A stretch of 42,141 bases of DNA from an uncultured Nitrospira sp. (lineage in GTDB: Bacteria > Nitrospirota > Nitrospiria > Nitrospirales > UBA8639), in assembly GCA_902500695.1 (NCBI GenBank), contig CABVRQ010000012.1, positions 32,276 through 74,416 of the forward strand. Reading direction: 5' to 3'. The notes under the pieces are model-generated. The model saw only the letters and a program-made list of their open reading frames with translations, searched no databases and was not told where the DNA came from. Made by a program: the position numbers and the translations under genes. How positions within the stretch are numbered: the stretch's first letter is position 1; the number at the start of each line of letters is the position of its first letter. This document shows, one piece after another, positions 24,922-33,541 of this stretch.

Positions 24922-27342
24922 TCAGGACTGATCAAAAAACCCCAAGGCCTTTTTGACTTTTTTGGCGACGTCCCCGGTTTCGTTTAATTGTGGGCGCTTC
25001 CCGTTTTCGATGGGTTCGCCAAATGGTCGAGCCACTCCATTTTTGAAAAGGGAATCATGCAACATGGTGAGATTTCGACGAGGCTGAATCAACCCCGAAC
25101 GAATCAGGCGGGCGCAAAGCCGTTCAATCCCTTGTTGTGGACGGGCGGTTCCCCGTTTGTTTAGGGGTTGGAAGTGCGCACGTTGTACAATCTTTTCACT
25201 GAGGCGCACCCCCCACGTGGGGGAATGTTCAGGAAGTGGGACGATATAGACTGGCTTGCCCAGGGACGCGGCTTCGGCCAACATCGATTCGCTTTCTCCT
25301 GTGACAATAAGCACGTCTGCGCCAGCTAAATAGGCGAAATACGGATTGTCAGATTGGTTCGGTTGCCATGTGTGAACAACATGGTCAGGAGTCAGAGTTT
25401 CTTCAAGAGCTTGGCTCAGATCCTTACCCGTTCTGGGAGATGTGACAGCAAAAATCTTCCCATGGCATGTTTCGGCTAAGTCTTTGAGTTGGTTGCCAAT
25501 CATGCGAGCCATATCTGGGGTAAATTTGAACCGTGCAGTGGAACCTCCCACAACAAAGACGATGCGAGGATGGGGAGCGTTGCCAAACAGGTCCGGCCAA
25601 CGTTGGCTGACAGTCTCCAAGTCTTCTTGGGTCAATCCGTTCAACGGGGCGAGTGTCTCAATCCGGTTCGGATGCGGCGAAAATCCATAATAGGTTGGTG
25701 TAATCACGACATCAAATAAATCAGCAGGACCTCCTCCTTTGCGACCTAATTGAATGATTCGTGTTCTTCCCTGGCTCTGGTCACGAATCCATCTGGCAAT
25801 TGGTGCGGGTCGCCATCCCGTCGAGATCACGACGTCAGGCCAAGGGGCTTGGAGGGGGGAAGAGTGACGTTGATCCAACCCTATGATATTTGGGGGGACC
25901 AACCCCCACAGGAGTTTTTGAATTTTATGCCATCCGTAGAATCGTAACTGTTTAATATCATAAGGCCACCCCAACGATTTCGCGAGTAATTCTGATTGGG
26001 TGGTATGTCCAGCTTTGCCGTCTGAGAGTATCCATATTCGTGGAAGAGTCCCAATCCAATTGCCTCCACAACGGATGTGACTCTGTGGAATTCCCTTGGA
26101 GGAGTGTGTGTGGAACACGACTTTCCAGTGAATAGCCGGATAGCGGGCACTGATTGAGTCGATATGACTGATCCACCAGTTGAAATCTCGCTTTAAATGT
26201 GATTGGAGAGGGCCAGCCGTGAAGGATTGGAGTGGAGAAGTGCTTTCTATTCCCACATAGACCATACCGGTTGCACGATGAAATAGGGATTCAATGACCC
26301 ATGGAACATCGTCTTCAGGAATGAGTTGCAGCCCTTTGGGTGCAAGGACAATGTCGAATTTTTGAAATTCTAGAGCCCCAGGGTCTTGATGACAAAGGTC
26401 AAAGGGAGTCATGCCTAATGGAGAAAGGTCGCCGGACCTCAGATGTTCTGGAAGACAGTGAACACGTTCCCCGAGATGACAATAGAGAAGAGTTTTGGGC
26501 TTGAGAATGTGGATCGCTTCTTCAATCTCGGGCACGGTCTCGGTATCCTGGCTAGGGACGTTGGCCTGGATTTCGCTTGCTTGAGTCGCGAATTTGGTAA
26601 ATAGTGAGGATGGATTGGATTGGGTGAAGGTAAGGAACCCTTGTTGATTGGCGCTGTATTCCAAGTTAAACCACACATCTCCAACCGAGCTTTTCTGATA
26701 AACAAATTCCTCGGGGAAAGGCTGCCAGGGTTGCGTATGAAGAGCGGTAAAATGGAGGACTTTGGATCGTCCTGTTCGATATTCTTCATCGCGGGCATTC
26801 CATTCGGGTTCCAGTTGCCCCCAGAGGTTGGGTACGTTTAAGGCGCGTTCGAGGAGTGCATTTTTTCTCTCAAATTTGGCTGCGTTCAGCGACCAGACCT
26901 TTGCCAATTTGGTGCAATCCATCAGCATGACCGAGGAATCATTTTGAGCAATAGAGAGAAAGCCATGATCGTTTAAATCGTGGTCGAATAATTCCCCAGG
27001 GTCTGCCAGGTAGATTTGATCCACATCGTTGTAAATCGCCCGTCCGACCTGGCCCGCAAATGATGGAATCGCAAATCGATAATTCGTAAACCCTGTCAGC
27101 CATTTCCGTCTGTCAAATCCTGATAATTCCTTCATGAGAAAAATTTCGTACACTCGACCTGGATCACGAACCTGTTCAATGGACCACACGAGGATGCGTT
27201 CAGCCCTGTATTGGGCTGGTTCACTTCCAATAAAAATTCTGACCGGAGATTTCCCAGAGGAGGTATTTCCTTCTCTGGCTTCCAAGGTTATTTTTTCGGG
27301 AATTGCCCTAATGCCGTTTGGTCTAGAGCGGTGGCGTGTCAT
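24922..27342 (-). CDS. Three-part fusion: GT8-like glycosyltransferase, methyltransferase-like segment, ELM1 domain
   Basis: Protein of 806 residues. Residues about 33-230 look like a GT-A glycosyltransferase close to GT8: RIFIGSEPAQYRAERIL, AIYNDVDQIYL with the DxD at 106-108, and VLHFTALHTQPW near 195-206. Residues about 275-410 have the order of strands of a class I methyltransferase (TLLYCHLGERVHCLPEHL, FDIVLAPKGLQLI, NWWISHIDSISARYP), but no clear SAM glycine motif. Residues about 435-705 match the mitochondrial-fission ELM1 family: RIWILSDGKAGHTTQS, VISTGWRPAP, LGRKGGGPADLFDVVITP, VVGGSTARFKF, VTGESESMLAEAASLGKPV. Bacterial ELM1 proteins occur in LPS loci and look like GT-B transferases, so this could be a two-headed glycosyltransferase. 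It starts 61 bp after the serine palmitoyltransferase gene. Confidence 0.7.
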   Translation of the reverse strand: MTRHRSRPNGIRAIPEKITLEAREGNTSSGKSPVRIFIGSEPAQYRAERILVWSIEQVRDPGRVYEIFLMKELSGFDRRKWLTGFTNYRFAIPSFAGQVGRAIYNDVDQIYLADPGELFDHDLNDHGFLSIAQNDSSVMLMDCTKLAKVWSLNAAKFERKNALLERALNVPNLWGQLEPEWNARDEEYRTGRSKVLHFTALHTQPWQPFPEEFVYQKSSVGDVWFNLEYSANQQGFLTFTQSNPSSLFTKFATQASEIQANVPSQDTETVPEIEEAIHILKPKTLLYCHLGERVHCLPEHLRSGDLSPLGMTPFDLCHQDPGALEFQKFDIVLAPKGLQLIPEDDVPWVIESLFHRATGMVYVGIESTSPLQSFTAGPLQSHLKRDFNWWISHIDSISARYPAIHWKVVFHTHSSKGIPQSHIRCGGNWIGTLPRIWILSDGKAGHTTQSELLAKSLGWPYDIKQLRFYGWHKIQKLLWGLVPPNIIGLDQRHSSPLQAPWPDVVISTGWRPAPIARWIRDQSQGRTRIIQLGRKGGGPADLFDVVITPTYYGFSPHPNRIETLAPLNGLTQEDLETVSQRWPDLFGNAPHPRIVFVVGGSTARFKFTPDMARMIGNQLKDLAETCHGKIFAVTSPRTGKDLSQALEETLTPDHVVHTWQPNQSDNPYFAYLAGADVLIVTGESESMLAEAASLGKPVYIVPLPEHSPTWGVRLSEKIVQRAHFQPLNKRGTARPQQGIERLCARLIRSGLIQPRRNLTMLHDSLFKNGVARPFGEPIENGKRPQLNETGDVAKKVKKALGFFDQS

Positions 27343-27403
27343 GGGAGGTTTGGAAATAGGTTAGGGTGGTTATTTCGACATGTGATCGAAGCGCGAACAT
27401 TTT

Positions 27404-28633
27404 TTAATTGAGGATTGCATCCGGTTGCACCTGAGCAGGGTTGGTGTGGGTTTGAGTGATATGAGGCAACTCTGCAAATGCAGAAATAATTTTTTCAATT
27501 TGTTTCTTTGTATGAGCTGCACTGACACTTAATCGAAGGAGGCATTCGCCGTTTGGAGTGGCAGGAGGAATCATGAGGTTGACATAAATGCCATTTTCCA
27601 AGAGTTGTTGCCACATAGCAAGAGCCAATTCTCTGGTAGGGATCATCGCGGCAATAATCGGTCCGACCTCTGCCCCTAGCGTATACCCGCTCTTTATTAA
27701 TCCCTCATACAATTGCTGTGAATTCGTCCATAGCTGTTGGCGAAGTTCGGGGTGAGTCTGGATAATCCGGATGGTTGCCCGTGTGGAAGCGACAACAGAT
27801 GGACATGGGGAGGCCGTAAAAATATAGGGACGACTGGCATAGCGGATTAACTCGAACTCTGGATGAGAGCTTATACCGAATCCGCCAGTCGAGCCCAAGC
27901 TTTTGCTGAATGTTCCGACGATGCAATCGACGTCCTGTTCGACGCCTGTTTCCTCGGCCAAGCCCCGTCCATGTTGGCCGAGTATGCCCAACGAATGGGC
28001 TTCGTCAACGATGAGGGTGGCCCCATATTTTTTCTTCACTTCGACGATCTCGGCCAGAGGAGCTCGATCTCCCAGCATGCTATAAATGCCCTCGACGACA
28101 ATTAAGGTCCGATGACTTCTCTCCCCCAATCGACGGAGACGTTTTTCTAAGTCTGCCACGTCATTGTGCTTAAACCGGATGATCTCTGCGCCTCCAAGCC
28201 TGCATCCATCATAAATGCTGGCATGAGAGTCCCCATCCATTAATATGGTATCCCCAGCGCCTGCAAGAGCAGAAAGGACGCCAAGATTGGCTTGGTATCC
28301 CGTGGAAAAAACGATCGCATAAGGCGCACCATAGAATTCCGCGATGGCTTTCTCCAGATCCCTGTGGCTCGCAAAAGATCCATTCGCCATCCTCGATCCC
28401 GTTGTGCCGGTCCCTTCCTGGGCAAGAGCCTGTTGACCGGCCAGAATGGCGTCAGGGTGAAAGGTTAAGCCTAAGTAGTTATTGGTACCAACCAGAATAG
28501 TCGTTCGGCCGTTGATAATGGCTTCTGTTGGTGAAAGGATCTTGTCGACAGTGACATGAAACGGGTTGACTCCACTTTTTAGCAACTCATTTCTGGCTTC
28601 TTGAATAGGAAGAAATTTGTCGAATAATGACAT
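27404..28633 (-). CDS. spt: Serine palmitoyltransferase-like alpha-oxoamine synthase
   Basis: PLP enzyme of 409 residues that should condense serine with an acyl thioester to give 3-ketosphinganine, the first step of sphingolipid synthesis. Alpha-oxoamine synthase marks are TNNYLGLTFHP, GTGTTGSRMANG, the PLP-stacking His137 in MDGDSHASIYDG, IVDEAHSLGILG (Asp210) and the Schiff-base Lys244 in GTFSKSLGSTGGF. By fold alone it could be BioF (biotin) or Kbl. An adjacent acyl carrier protein, CerR-like reductase and acyl-AMP ligase repeat the gene set of Caulobacter ceramide synthesis, and no other biotin gene is near. It begins 2 bp after the ACP stop, so translation is coupled. Confidence 0.85.
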   Translation of the reverse strand: MSLFDKFLPIQEARNELLKSGVNPFHVTVDKILSPTEAIINGRTTILVGTNNYLGLTFHPDAILAGQQALAQEGTGTTGSRMANGSFASHRDLEKAIAEFYGAPYAIVFSTGYQANLGVLSALAGAGDTILMDGDSHASIYDGCRLGGAEIIRFKHNDVADLEKRLRRLGERSHRTLIVVEGIYSMLGDRAPLAEIVEVKKKYGATLIVDEAHSLGILGQHGRGLAEETGVEQDVDCIVGTFSKSLGSTGGFGISSHPEFELIRYASRPYIFTASPCPSVVASTRATIRIIQTHPELRQQLWTNSQQLYEGLIKSGYTLGAEVGPIIAAMIPTRELALAMWQQLLENGIYVNLMIPPATPNGECLLRLSVSAAHTKKQIEKIISAFAELPHITQTHTNPAQVQPDAILN

Positions 28634-28635
28634 GA

Positions 28636-28881
28636 TTACCCTTTCAGCAATTTCTCAATCTCTTCGCCTAGGTCCTTCACTGTTCGGATTTTGGGAAGAT
28701 TATTCAGAGGGATGGAAATATCAAAGTGATCCTCGATTTTCAAGAGAACTTGCATGACCTGCAAGGAATCTAATCCCAACTCGGCAACCAGCTCTGTTTG
28801 TTCTTTTAACCGAAAGTTCTCTTTGGTAAAAGGCTTAAGGGTGTCGAACAGTTGAGGGAGAATGTCAGCATAACTTATCAT
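28636..28881 (-). CDS. Acyl carrier protein for sphingolipid synthesis
   Basis: Acidic protein of 81 residues with the phosphopantetheine site ELGLDSLQVMQ (Ser39) and the predicted four-helix length of an ACP. It should carry the acyl chain from the acyl-AMP ligase to serine palmitoyltransferase. It lies between the CerR-like gene (37 bp away) and spt (2 bp away). A dedicated ACP beside spt is also known in Caulobacter. It is not the housekeeping AcpP, since no fab genes are nearby. Confidence 0.9.
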   Translation of the reverse strand: MISYADILPQLFDTLKPFTKENFRLKEQTELVAELGLDSLQVMQVLLKIEDHFDISIPLNNLPKIRTVKDLGEEIEKLLKG

Positions 28882-28918
28882 AATAGCCTTCTTGATGAGG
28901 GAGGAGGACGGATCTGTA

Positions 28919-29863
28919 CTAATCCCTATGGGATGGCATGAGACTATCCGATGTGAACAATCGACGCAAGCCTTCTTTGAGTGAGATTTGAGGAGTCCAG
29001 CCGAGGGTCTGAGTCACGTGAGTATTGTCACAGACCCAATTGAGGTGTAGGAGTTCAGCAACCTTCCCTCTGGTGAAAAGAGGAGTATATCTCAAGAGGT
29101 GGGAGAATACTTCGTTACTTTTCCCTCCAATTTTTAGGAGGCTTGGTGGAATACGCAAGCACAGGTGGAGGCGAGGATTGGAAATACGAAAGACATCCTC
29201 CCAGGAATATCCCCCAGGGAAGCCATCATCAATCTCAAAAGTTTGAGAAGGTGGGTCCCCGCTTTTTAGCCAATGAAGAATAGCGTTGGCGAGATCATCG
29301 ACATGAATCAAGGAAAATTTGGCCTGGGAAGGACCAAGTTGAATCCCAATTCCTTTGCGTAACATGGTAAAAAGTGGAAGCAGCGCACGGTCTTGCGGTC
29401 CATAGACGGCAGGTGGACGAAAGATACTCCAGTTCAGTGCCCCCGCCTCACGGGTTAACACTGCTTCACCTTCATATTTGCTCCAGGCATAGGGTGAGAG
29501 TGATGGCTCACGAGCGGCGAGAGATGAGAGAAGAACGAATCGTGGGAGAGGGGAATGCGCGAGACAGGCTTGAATGATATTAGAGACTCCCGTCACATTG
29601 GTCGGATAGAAGTCCTCTCGGCTAATTCCGCGGATCGCACCTGCGCAGTGAATGACAGCAAACGAGTCTTTGACCAGGGCTAAAAGACTGGCAGGATCTT
29701 CCAATTGGCATTGGACCGGTTCTATTCCCAGGTTTTCGAGCTTTTGAGCTTGGCGTGGAGAGCGAGCCAAGCCACGCACATGCCATCCGGCTTCCTTTAA
29801 ATGCTGCGCGATGACTCCTCCAATGAAACCGGCAGCCCCTGTTAGGGCAACGGTAGTACCCAT
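28919..29863 (-). CDS. cerR: CerR-like 3-ketosphinganine reductase (NAD-dependent epimerase family)
   Basis: Extended short-chain dehydrogenase of about 314 residues. The dinucleotide site is ALTGAAGFIGGVIAQHL; IHCAGAIRG, LLSSLAARE and YAWSKYEGE (Tyr-xxx-Lys) complete the active site. In sphingolipid-making proteobacteria an epimerase-like protein, not a classic KDSR, reduces 3-ketosphinganine; position between the acyl-AMP ligase and ACP/spt supports the same role here. I start at ATG 29863 (MGTTVALTG), 32 bp after the ligase stop; the longer frame to 29944 overlaps the ligase. A sugar epimerase role cannot be excluded by fold. Confidence 0.75.
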   Translation of the reverse strand: MGTTVALTGAAGFIGGVIAQHLKEAGWHVRGLARSPRQAQKLENLGIEPVQCQLEDPASLLALVKDSFAVIHCAGAIRGISREDFYPTNVTGVSNIIQACLAHSPLPRFVLLSSLAAREPSLSPYAWSKYEGEAVLTREAGALNWSIFRPPAVYGPQDRALLPLFTMLRKGIGIQLGPSQAKFSLIHVDDLANAILHWLKSGDPPSQTFEIDDGFPGGYSWEDVFRISNPRLHLCLRIPPSLLKIGGKSNEVFSHLLRYTPLFTRGKVAELLHLNWVCDNTHVTQTLGWTPQISLKEGLRRLFTSDSLMPSHRD

Positions 29864-29895
29864 AGTAGAGGACGTGAGGAAAGGATAGTCCGGTC

Positions 29896-31662
29896 TTAAG
29901 CAGACCTGGCTATGGTTGACAGCATTGGAGTGACCTCTTCCCACTGAATACGAGTGAGGAAGTCCGCTTTGGCACGAGATCGGGAAAGTTTTCCAGATGA
30001 TGTACGCGGAAGTGTCCTTGGAGGAATGAGCTCAATATAGCAGGGAATAGACAACTCCTTGTGAACTAAGGATCGTAGGCGCTGAACCAAGTCCTCCCGT
30101 TTTTGAGTATCCATTTCACGGCATTGCACAACCATGATGGCGATCTCGTGGCCGTCAGGGGAGGAAACGGAAAAAGCGGATGAATCACCAGGTCGGACTT
30201 CTGCCTGTTGTTCTGCCATGAATTCTAAGTCTTGAGGCCAGATATTCCGTCCATTAATGATAATCATATCTTTGGACCGGCCAATAATGACGAGACTGTT
30301 TTTGACCCAATAGCCGATGTCGCCCGTATTGAGCCAACCATCGGGGGAAAGGACCTCTTCAGTCATGATCGGATCATTAAAATATCCGGTCATGGTGCTT
30401 GCCCCACGCACAAAAATTACTCCACTTTCTCGCTCATCGAGGACATCACCGTTCATATTACGTATTTGGACTTCATATCCAGGAAGAGGGACTCCGCAAT
30501 TCACAAACTTGCTGCATCGAGCCTGGTTGTCATCAGTCGAGAATGGGGCAAAAGGGATGGCTAGCCTGTTATTCGAGAGCTGATCTCCGTCAACCCTGTC
30601 AACCTCAAGCCCTTTGTTTAAGGGAGCAAAACTAATTGCCAAAGAACATTCAGCCATCCCATAGCAGGCCAAAAACGCTTCAGGTTTAAACCCGCTGGCC
30701 TTCAGGGTTTTGGCAAAACGGGAGAGACTATCGGCACGAATTGTTTCTGCTCCAGCACCAGCGATTCGCCAAGAGCTGAGATCATACTGTTCATTGAAAT
30801 CTTCCCCAAGTCTTCGCACGCAGAGCTCGTATCCAAAGGAAGGGCTGAATGAAATTGTTGCCCGACTCTTCGTCATTAATTCTAGCCACTGACGTGGGCG
30901 CATGGCAAAATCGCGTGTGCTCAAATAATCAACCGAAAGCTGTGAAGCAATTGGACCAAGAACGAATCCTACTAATCCCATATCATGGTAGAAGGGAAGC
31001 CAAGAGACACAACGGTCACCAGGCTGAACTTGTAAGCCATGCTGAATGATTCCGGAAAGATTCGTCATCACGGCCGCTTGAGTGACTTCGACACCTCTAG
31101 GCCAACGTGTGCTACCAGAGGTGTATTGAATATAGGCAAGTTCTTGTGGCTCCAGTGGGCTGAGGGGACCATGATTTTCTTCCAATGAGGCGAATGTTTC
31201 CGGACCTCCAATGAGGACCAGGTCCATCTCGGCTGCTGCTTCCTCTAAAAATGGCAAAAAGCCTTCAGGTGCCATAGCGATAGAGGCTTGGCAGCTCTCG
31301 AGCAGCCGTTTAAGTTGGGTGACGTATGCCTGATGTCCCCCTAAATGCAGTGAAATAGGGAGAGGAACCGGAACCAGCCCGGCGTACTGACAGGCGAAAA
31401 AGAATCGAATGAAATCTGGGGTGGTATCAGCAATGAGGGCCACCCGAGCGCCACGTGCTAGTTCTAATCCGTTCAGTCTTCTGGCTAAATTTTGTGCTTG
31501 TTGTTGAAGGCCGGCATATGTCAGAACGTGGGTGAGCTTGCCTCTCCCTGAGTAAAAATTACAGCCGGTTTCTCCTGAAGCCGCATAATCAAGGGCCTCT
31601 GAAAGGGTGGAGAAGTTCCCATGTTTAAGTCTGAGTTGGTGCTGAGTTGGTGTAGCGTTCAT
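29896..31662 (-). CDS. Fatty acyl-AMP ligase / acyl-ACP synthetase of the sphingolipid operon
   Basis: Adenylate-forming enzyme of 588 residues that should activate a fatty acid with ATP and load it on the neighbouring ACP. Core motifs are YIQYTSGSTRWPRGVEVT (P-loop-like A3), LPFYHDMGLVG, ACYGMAECSLA, GWLNTGDIGYW and IINGRNIWPQDLE. The FAAL type is suggested by the middle motifs and by the replacement of Gly-x-Pro-Lys by Arg-Trp-Pro-Arg in A3, a form I associate with ligases in bacterial sphingolipid loci. It is the first gene of the minus-strand operon, with a promoter candidate just upstream. The C-terminal PRTSSGKLSR holds the lysine of the mobile domain. Confidence 0.85.
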   Translation of the reverse strand: MNATPTQHQLRLKHGNFSTLSEALDYAASGETGCNFYSGRGKLTHVLTYAGLQQQAQNLARRLNGLELARGARVALIADTTPDFIRFFFACQYAGLVPVPLPISLHLGGHQAYVTQLKRLLESCQASIAMAPEGFLPFLEEAAAEMDLVLIGGPETFASLEENHGPLSPLEPQELAYIQYTSGSTRWPRGVEVTQAAVMTNLSGIIQHGLQVQPGDRCVSWLPFYHDMGLVGFVLGPIASQLSVDYLSTRDFAMRPRQWLELMTKSRATISFSPSFGYELCVRRLGEDFNEQYDLSSWRIAGAGAETIRADSLSRFAKTLKASGFKPEAFLACYGMAECSLAISFAPLNKGLEVDRVDGDQLSNNRLAIPFAPFSTDDNQARCSKFVNCGVPLPGYEVQIRNMNGDVLDERESGVIFVRGASTMTGYFNDPIMTEEVLSPDGWLNTGDIGYWVKNSLVIIGRSKDMIIINGRNIWPQDLEFMAEQQAEVRPGDSSAFSVSSPDGHEIAIMVVQCREMDTQKREDLVQRLRSLVHKELSIPCYIELIPPRTLPRTSSGKLSRSRAKADFLTRIQWEEVTPMLSTIARSA

Positions 31663-31730
31663 TCTATCTCAATGATTAAAGGCAGTATTATTCCAAATGG
31701 TTTGCTAAAAAGCATTTAATTAAGTAAGCA

Positions 31731-31736
31731 ATTATA
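31731..31736 (-). promoter_or_regulatory. Candidate -10 box of the ceramide operon
   Basis: A perfect TATAAT on the minus strand lies 68 bp upstream of the acyl-AMP ligase start in a very AT-rich 223-bp spacer (31663-31885). No good -35 hexamer sits at 17 bp (TAATAA is there), so an activator or an extended AT-rich element may help. Confidence 0.35.
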
Positions 31737-31885
31737 ATGCCATGACAATTTATTTATTAATGACTAAGAACGAAGGAAAAGCGAAAGTAAATGTTCCTAT
31801 TCGGTTTAGGTTGTAGCAAAAAAACCGCAATTTGAGTCTATTTTGCAACAGGCAGATTCTGGCATTTAAGTACTTTTGGCTAAAT

Positions 31886-32323
31886 TTAAATTCCATGAAT
31901 CCAGTTGCTTTTGAGGTGGCTGAAAATTTCTTGGTGCACCTCTTCTGATGTGTCATTTGGATTCTTAAGGAGAGGTGCCCCAGGCCATCCAGGGTCAAGA
32001 AATTGCTGTTGAGAAAATAATCGAGGCGTGTCATATCGGGGAATGACATGAAAATGAACCTCGGGGTCAACCATCATCAACATGAGGTAATTTATTTTGC
32101 TATAGCCAAAAGTGCGTGAGACACTTGTCTCAATCTCACGTATGATCCCTGGCAGTTCTGTAAATGCATCGGCACTAATTTGGGAAAACGCTGTGGCCTC
32201 CTCTCGACAAATTAATACCAGTGAGCCAAGGGTCACCTGTTGGGGGCGTAGGAGAATGACCCACTGGGAAAATTCTTTGAGGCAGGAATTGGGATACCCA
32301 AATTTTTTCATCGTGGTGTTCAT
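31886..32323 (-). CDS. HIT-family protein with degenerate triad
   Basis: Protein of 145 residues of the histidine-triad superfamily: WVILLRPQQVTLGSLVLIC near the N-terminus, FGYSKINYLMLMMVDPEVHFHVIPRY at the active site (two short pieces: INYLMLMMVD and VHFHVIPRY). The usual His-x-His-x-His is His-x-His-x-Ile here, so the third triad residue is missing while the middle, nucleophilic His is kept. Relatives hydrolyse or transfer nucleoside monophosphates. Next to a cluster that makes CDP- and CMP-linked intermediates it might clean up adenylates from the acyl-AMP ligase; that is inference. It is on the same strand as the ceramide operon, 223 bp upstream. Confidence 0.7.
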   Translation of the reverse strand: MNTTMKKFGYPNSCLKEFSQWVILLRPQQVTLGSLVLICREEATAFSQISADAFTELPGIIREIETSVSRTFGYSKINYLMLMMVDPEVHFHVIPRYDTPRLFSQQQFLDPGWPGAPLLKNPNDTSEEVHQEIFSHLKSNWIHGI

Positions 32324-32704
32324 GAGCCTGCTCTTATACCCAAAGAGTTATTCTTGTGTCTATGAGGCAATGAGTCTCTCCCGTCCCCATTGGCCTATGT
32401 TGGCATCCCGAGCGGCACATCGAAATATACACGGGTTTTGTGCCAGGGGTTCCAACGTTATCATGTGGCAATGTTAGGCATTGAACCCGTAAAGGATTGA
32501 ACGAGGGCTTTGGGCGTTGGTGAGGGAATCAATGGATTCCGTTATAATCGTTCAGGCTTTTTGATTGGAGGTATTGGTTTCCAGTCGTCTATTCTTGTGG
32601 CTTCTTCCGAAGGTTTCTATAATTGCCACAGGGGTTAATCCTGAAGATTAAGGTGTGGGGTCGATTGAGGACAACAGGCAAATGAGGAAAGGGATGGAGG
32701 TTTC
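32324..32704. other. Divergent promoter region between HIT and hydroxylase genes
   Basis: No gene is visible. It must hold start signals for both the minus-strand HIT gene and the plus-strand sphingolipid genes. The best plus-strand promoter is at 32595-32623; a second TATAAT at 32543-32548 lacks a matching -35. Confidence 0.5.
32595..32623 (+). promoter_or_regulatory. Candidate sigma-70-type promoter for the plus-strand sphingolipid genes
   Basis: TTGTGG (32595-32600), a 17-bp spacer and TATAAT (32618-32623). Transcription would start near 32630, leaving a leader of about 75 nt before the hydroxylase gene. The -10 is perfect and the spacing ideal; the -35 keeps only TTG. Confidence 0.45.
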
Positions 32705-33442
32705 GTGGTGTTAACCAGTCAATGGTATCGTGAAAAGTATCTCCTTGATCGCATGACGTTTCGCGATCTGATGTGGGCGTACGTCCTATACCCGAGTATT
32801 CAAATATATGCGGTGTTATTGGCCTGTAGTATCGTCGGTGCTGTTGTCCTTTCCCACTATTTCCCGGTTTCTCCATTTCGCGTGGCAGGAAGTATTGTTC
32901 TGACCCTGCTTGCCTATCCCTTCGTGGAATATGCTGTTCATCGGTTTATTTTACATGGGCGATACCTGTATCGGTCGCCATGGACCGCAGCCTTGTGGAA
33001 ACGGATTCATTATGATCACCACCAGGATCCCAATGATTTGCGGGTGTTGTTTGGGGCAGGCTCAACCACCCTGCCCACGATTGTTGTGGCCACCTTCCCT
33101 ATTGGGATGAGTGTTGGAGGCTGGGTAGGGGCGGCCCTTTCTTTTGCGACAGGATTGGCGTGTTTTATGGTGTATGAACTCTGTCATTGCATGCAGCACC
33201 TGCGCGTGAATCCCAAGATCAAGTTTTTACGGAGGATCAAGCGACATCATTTACTGCATCATTTTCATAACGAACAAGGAAACTTTGGGATCACCAGTCT
33301 GTTGTGTGACAGGATTTTCGGTAGTGGGTATGGGAGTGCTGAGGATGTGCCGTTCAGTCAGACTGTTTCCAATCTTGGCTATGCGGATGAGGAACGATCA
33401 CACTATCCTTGGGTGGCTCAACTATCAGAACAGAAGCCATAA
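32705..33442 (+). CDS. Fatty acid hydroxylase-superfamily membrane di-iron enzyme
   Basis: Membrane protein of 245 residues with the histidine boxes of the sterol desaturase/fatty acid hydroxylase superfamily: HRFILH, HYDHH, a single His in CMQHLRVN, and HHLLHHFHNEQGNFG. Four hydrophobic stretches surround them. Family members such as Scs7/FA2H hydroxylate the acyl chain of ceramide, and its position 5' of the ceramide synthase gene makes a hydroxy-sphingolipid the likely product. Carotenoid hydroxylation is the main alternative. The start is GTG-GTG (32705/32708) after GGAGG. Confidence 0.8.
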   Translation: MVLTSQWYREKYLLDRMTFRDLMWAYVLYPSIQIYAVLLACSIVGAVVLSHYFPVSPFRVAGSIVLTLLAYPFVEYAVHRFILHGRYLYRSPWTAALWKRIHYDHHQDPNDLRVLFGAGSTTLPTIVVATFPIGMSVGGWVGAALSFATGLACFMVYELCHCMQHLRVNPKIKFLRRIKRHHLLHHFHNEQGNFGITSLLCDRIFGSGYGSAEDVPFSQTVSNLGYADEERSHYPWVAQLSEQKP

Positions 33443-33541
33443 GAGACTCATGGACATTCGTCATAGTGACCCTCACATTGCCTCACGAGTCCGCACTCCC
33501 TATAGCAGAGTGGTGCGCCAAGATGGTTGGGAAAAGGCGTT

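Noticed and set aside
27404..28633. BioF (8-amino-7-oxononanoate synthase) for biotin
   Set aside because: The fold is shared, but ACP, CerR-like reductase and acyl-AMP ligase neighbours and the absence of other bio genes favour serine palmitoyltransferase.
32543..32548. Second TATAAT upstream of the hydroxylase gene
   Set aside because: No plausible -35 at 16-18 bp; the pair at 32595-32623 has ideal spacing.
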